In this document: piece by piece, positions 40,709-42,972 of the stretch
Numbering within the stretch: position 1 is the stretch's first letter
Layout: each line of letters opens with the position of its first letter
NCBI GenBank assembly: GCA_031549495.1
Contig: JAVBPS010000004.1
Span: forward strand, 1 to 42,972
Length of the DNA stretch: 42,972 nt
From: JAVBOW01 sp031549495
GTDB lineage: Bacteria; Bacteroidota; Bacteroidia; Bacteroidales; Rikenellaceae
Direction: 5' to 3'
Made by a program: the position numbers and the translations under genes
Notes under the pieces: model-generated
Databases searched by the model: none
The model's input: the letters and a program-made list of their open reading frames with translations, nothing else
What the model was told of the DNA's origin: nothing

Positions 40709-41323
40709 TTAAAAATCATCGCCGCGCAGGCTCGTAATCAGGAAGAAGTTGTTCTTTTTCTGGTCCTGCAAAATAGCGATCACCTTTTTGATCATCGGGT
40801 ACTCCGTGGTGGCGTCGCCCTTGATGGCTATATTGAGGTCCTCGTTAGAAATTTGCCTGGCCGCCAGTCGCGCGCAGAGGATCCAGTCGCGCAGCTGGTT
40901 GTTCAGCGAATCGTAGGGTATGCCCGGCTGAAGGCCCTCCCGGTTACGGTCGGATCCCTTCATTTCGATCAGCTTGTCCAGTACCTTGATGTCGACCCCG
41001 AAACCGTCGATCAGCGAGAATTTCTCGTACTGCTCGGGTGTAAAGGTCATCTTGTACCGGTCAGCCATCTTCTGGAGCATCAATATGCGCTCTTCCTTCC
41101 CTGCCATCCCGAAGTAAACCTTGTCTTCACCTACCGTAATGGTAGCGATGTTCGAATCGGGTATCTTACTCTGCACCGTCGATGCAGGCGTGTCTACGGG
41201 ATAAGGTTCGGGCAGGCGCGCAGTTGAAGTCATGATGAAAAAGGTCAGAAGGAGGAAGGCTACGTCGCACATAGCCGTCATGTCCACCTTCGTGCTCTTT
41301 TTGACTGATTTAACTTTTGCCAT
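40709..41323 (-). CDS. exbD: ExbD/TolR family protein (first copy)
   Basis: A 204-residue ExbD-like protein with helix at about residues 15-36 and the conserved Asp20 in AMCDVAFLLLTFF. The periplasmic domain is longer than in the second copy and ends with the typical DATTEYPMIKKVIAILQ segment. It follows exbB by ten bases. Together with ExbB it uses the proton gradient to move TonB. Confidence 0.92.
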   Translation of the reverse strand: MAKVKSVKKSTKVDMTAMCDVAFLLLTFFIMTSTARLPEPYPVDTPASTVQSKIPDSNIATITVGEDKVYFGMAGKEERILMLQKMADRYKMTFTPEQYEKFSLIDGFGVDIKVLDKLIEMKGSDRNREGLQPGIPYDSLNNQLRDWILCARLAARQISNEDLNIAIKGDATTEYPMIKKVIAILQDQKKNNFFLITSLRGDDF

Positions 41324-41333
41324 TGGTCCCTAA

Positions 41334-42152
41334 TTATTTTTTACCACCCTTCATTTTGCGGTAGGTAGCGGTGATCGTTGCGCCGGCTTCGTCGATGAAG
41401 TAGGTCAGCGTGTCGATTTTAGCGGTGAAGAAGTTGTACGAAATGGTTGCCACGATCGAGGTAGCGATACCGGTTGCGGTGTTCACGAGGGCCTCCGAGA
41501 TACCGGTCGCCAGGGCGGCCTGGTCGGGCGTACCGGCGACGGCCAGACCCGAGAAGGCCTTGATCATACCCGACACGGTACCGAGCAGACCGAGCAGCGT
41601 ACCGATCGAAACGAGCGTGGCGAGGATGGTCATATTCTTTTCGAGCGCCGGCATTTCCAGCGAGGTGGCCTCTTCGACCTCCTTACCGATCATTTCGGCG
41701 GCTTTCTCCGAGTCGAAACCTTCGGCGCGAACCTCTTCGTATTTCACGAGGGCGGCGTTGATCACGTTGGCTACCGAACCTTTCTGCTTGTCGCAAAGTT
41801 CTTTGGCATCGGCGATCTGGCCTTCGGAGACACGACCGCGAACGTTCTGGACGAATTTGTCGAGGTTGCCCTTACCTTCGGCGCGCGAGAGGACGAAGAA
41901 ACGCTCGATCGAGAAAACGAGCGCCATCAGCAGCAGACCCATCAGAGCCGGTACGATGAAACCGCCCTTGTAGATCATACCGAGGATGTTACCGGGAAGC
42001 GGCATGCCGTTTTCGGGGTCCATGTTCTCGAAGTTCTCGGGGTTACCCATGACGAATTTCCAGATGCAATAACCGATCACGAAGCAGATGATGATGGTGA
42101 GTGCTGCAAAAACATTCGAAGCTTTAGCGCTCGACGAGGTGTTTGTTTTCAT
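41334..42152 (-). CDS. exbB: MotA/TolQ/ExbB proton channel protein
   Basis: A 272-residue inner-membrane protein with four predicted helices (about 15-33, 58-80, 160-182 and 205-230). The conserved channel segment is NMTILATLVSIGTLLGLLGTV near residue 174 followed by GISEALVNTATGIATSI. The N-terminal extra helix is usual in Bacteroidota. First gene of the exbB-exbD-exbD-tonB-small protein-pstS-like operon, with a full promoter 240 bases upstream. Confidence 0.94.
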   Translation of the reverse strand: MKTNTSSSAKASNVFAALTIIICFVIGYCIWKFVMGNPENFENMDPENGMPLPGNILGMIYKGGFIVPALMGLLLMALVFSIERFFVLSRAEGKGNLDKFVQNVRGRVSEGQIADAKELCDKQKGSVANVINAALVKYEEVRAEGFDSEKAAEMIGKEVEEATSLEMPALEKNMTILATLVSIGTLLGLLGTVSGMIKAFSGLAVAGTPDQAALATGISEALVNTATGIATSIVATISYNFFTAKIDTLTYFIDEAGATITATYRKMKGGKK

Positions 42153-42392
42153 GTGTTTTTTTTGTTAGGTTTATTTGGTTGATTTAAAAATGTTTCCCTC
42201 GCTACTATATAGATGCAAAAAGGTTGAAAATTCCATAAATCTTTTTTTCGGGCCCTTTGCCCTCGAAATCAGCATTAAAACAAGCGATCCGCTCTCCCCT
42301 GTTGCGAACTCGTTGTAAGCAAGGGGAAAACGATCAAACAAACATATAAAAAAATTCCGGTTCCTCCAACTATTAAAAAAACATGTGCAGTG

Positions 42393-42425
42393 CAAATGTA
42401 CAATTTAATTTTAGAATGATGCAAA
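42393..42425 (-). promoter_or_regulatory. Promoter of the exbB operon
   Basis: On the minus strand: -33 TTTG (complement of 42422-42425), 21-base spacer, -7 TACATTTG (complement of 42393-42400). The start near 42386 leaves an untranslated leader of about 230 bases before exbB, long enough for regulation, in which I see no clear terminator. Confidence 0.75.
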
Positions 42426-42460
42426 AACGGGTTAAAAAAAACCGTTACCACACAACAACA

Positions 42461-42507
42461 CACTGTAACACAGTGATTTATATTCGATATAAACCGTAAA
42501 AAACGGT
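42461..42507. other. Three adjacent small palindromes between divergent promoters
   Basis: CACTG-TAACA-CAGTG, TTTATAT-TCG-ATATAAA and ACCGT-AAAAA-ACGGT follow each other in the 512-base gap between exbB and the hdrC-like gene. They lie upstream of both promoters and may be regulator binding sites. The rest of the gap is AT-rich without ORFs. Confidence 0.5.
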
Positions 42508-42550
42508 CTATCAACCGGAAAAAGATTTTTGGTTGCTTTTTTACACCAAA

Positions 42551-42582
42551 ATTGTCCGGGTAACGTTATAATTGTAATTTTG
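42551..42582 (+). promoter_or_regulatory. Promoter of the hdrC-like gene
   Basis: -33 ATTG at 42551-42554, 20-base spacer, -7 TAATTTTG at 42575-42582. The start near 42588 gives a leader of about 77 bases. Confidence 0.65.
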
Positions 42583-42664
42583 ACAAGGAAAAAAACAAAT
42601 ATTACGGGTTTATCTCATATAAATTAACCAAATTTGCATCCGGAACAAAAAGTAAGACTACTAT

Positions 42665-42972
42665 ATGAATACAATGAAAAATTCGCTAAGCTCCTCGCTC
42701 GAAGCGGCTACCGGGGTAAAATCCGCGCGCTGCTACCAGTGCGGGAAGTGCTCGGCGGGGTGCCCGTTGGCCGCGGACATGGACATCACCTCGAGCGGGG
42801 TGATGCGCATGCTGCAGACGGACGATCCGGCCCTGGAGCGTGAGCTGCTCCGATCGGAGGCGATCTGGCTCTGCGCCTCGTGCGAGATGTGCATTTCGCG
42901 CTGCCCGATGTCGGTAGACATCCCCAAAGCGATGGACTTCCTGCGCCAGCGTTCGCTGGCCGAAGGCGTGCA
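42665..42972 (+). CDS. hdrC: HdrC-like 4Fe-4S dicluster protein (partial, cut by window end)
   Basis: The visible 102 residues start MNTMKNSLSSSLEAATG and contain two ferredoxin-type cluster motifs: CYQCGKCSAGCPLA at about residues 23-36 and CASCEMCISRCPMSVDIP at about 70-87. This is the heterodisulfide reductase subunit C pattern, an electron-transfer subunit that usually works with HdrA and HdrB; genes for these would be expected to the right. In bacteria such sets often couple flavin-based electron bifurcation to ferredoxin or NADH. Start at 42665 or the Met three codons later. No stop before the window ends. Confidence 0.85.
   Translation, partial: MNTMKNSLSSSLEAATGVKSARCYQCGKCSAGCPLAADMDITSSGVMRMLQTDDPALERELLRSEAIWLCASCEMCISRCPMSVDIPKAMDFLRQRSLAEGV

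Overview
The window looks like chromosome of a high-GC member of the Bacteroidales. Alistipes or another Rikenellaceae genus is my best guess, but that is inference. The evidence is the recurring -7 promoter motif TAnnTTTG, no obvious Shine-Dalgarno sites, families typical of the phylum (DUF4199, DUF4249, DUF4293, BT_3928-type DoxX protein, CarboxypepD_reg/TonB-dependent receptor, ExbB-ExbD-ExbD-TonB cluster), and a GC-rich coding style. Almost every intergenic gap holds a palindromic repeat from one of several families (named A-E here).

Left part (1-15.7 kb) is housekeeping metabolism: the end of a suf Fe-S operon (sufD-sufS), thymidylate kinase, a DoxX/MauE-like membrane protein, nadC on the minus strand, an ilvD-ilvB-ilvN-ilvC branched-chain amino acid cluster, a glycosyltransferase, and an aromatic cluster pheA-tyrA-aroF. 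In front of pheA is a short ORF packed with Phe and Tyr codons, followed by an intrinsic terminator. This is a classical ribosome-mediated attenuator that appears not to have been called as a gene.

The middle (15.9-19.3 kb) holds the most unusual unit. It has a TAnnTTTG promoter, a ~115-nt structured RNA whose terminator stem can form only by pairing with the apical loop of its own hairpin (pseudoknot or switch), and then three genes: an intact-looking protein kinase, a vWA protein with a complete MIDAS, and a paralogous pseudokinase (both catalytic Asp replaced by Asn) fused to WG repeats. It resembles the TerY-type vWA/kinase modules but lacks the PP2C phosphatase.

19.5-29.7 kb: a minus-strand operon of four overlapping genes (Sua5/YciO, DUF4199, GT2, DUF4293), the SRP RNA gene (ffs) divergent from mltG, a dipeptidyl peptidase IV, and a TonB-dependent receptor with a DUF4249 lipoprotein.

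29.9-32.5 kb is a more AT-rich accessory operon: a secreted transglutaminase-like protein, a short secreted RHS-core protein with a JAB/JAMM-like C-terminus, and an unknown protein that may be its immunity partner. A 12-bp-arm palindrome covers the operon promoter and a strong terminator ends it.

32.7-42.2 kb (all minus strand): PiT phosphate transporter with its DUF47/PhoU-like partner, a TPR-OadG-OadB group, and the exbB-exbD-exbD-tonB-small membrane protein-PstS-like lipoprotein cluster. The window ends inside an hdrC-like iron-sulfur gene on the plus strand. No tRNA, rRNA, CRISPR array, insertion sequence or transposase gene was seen.
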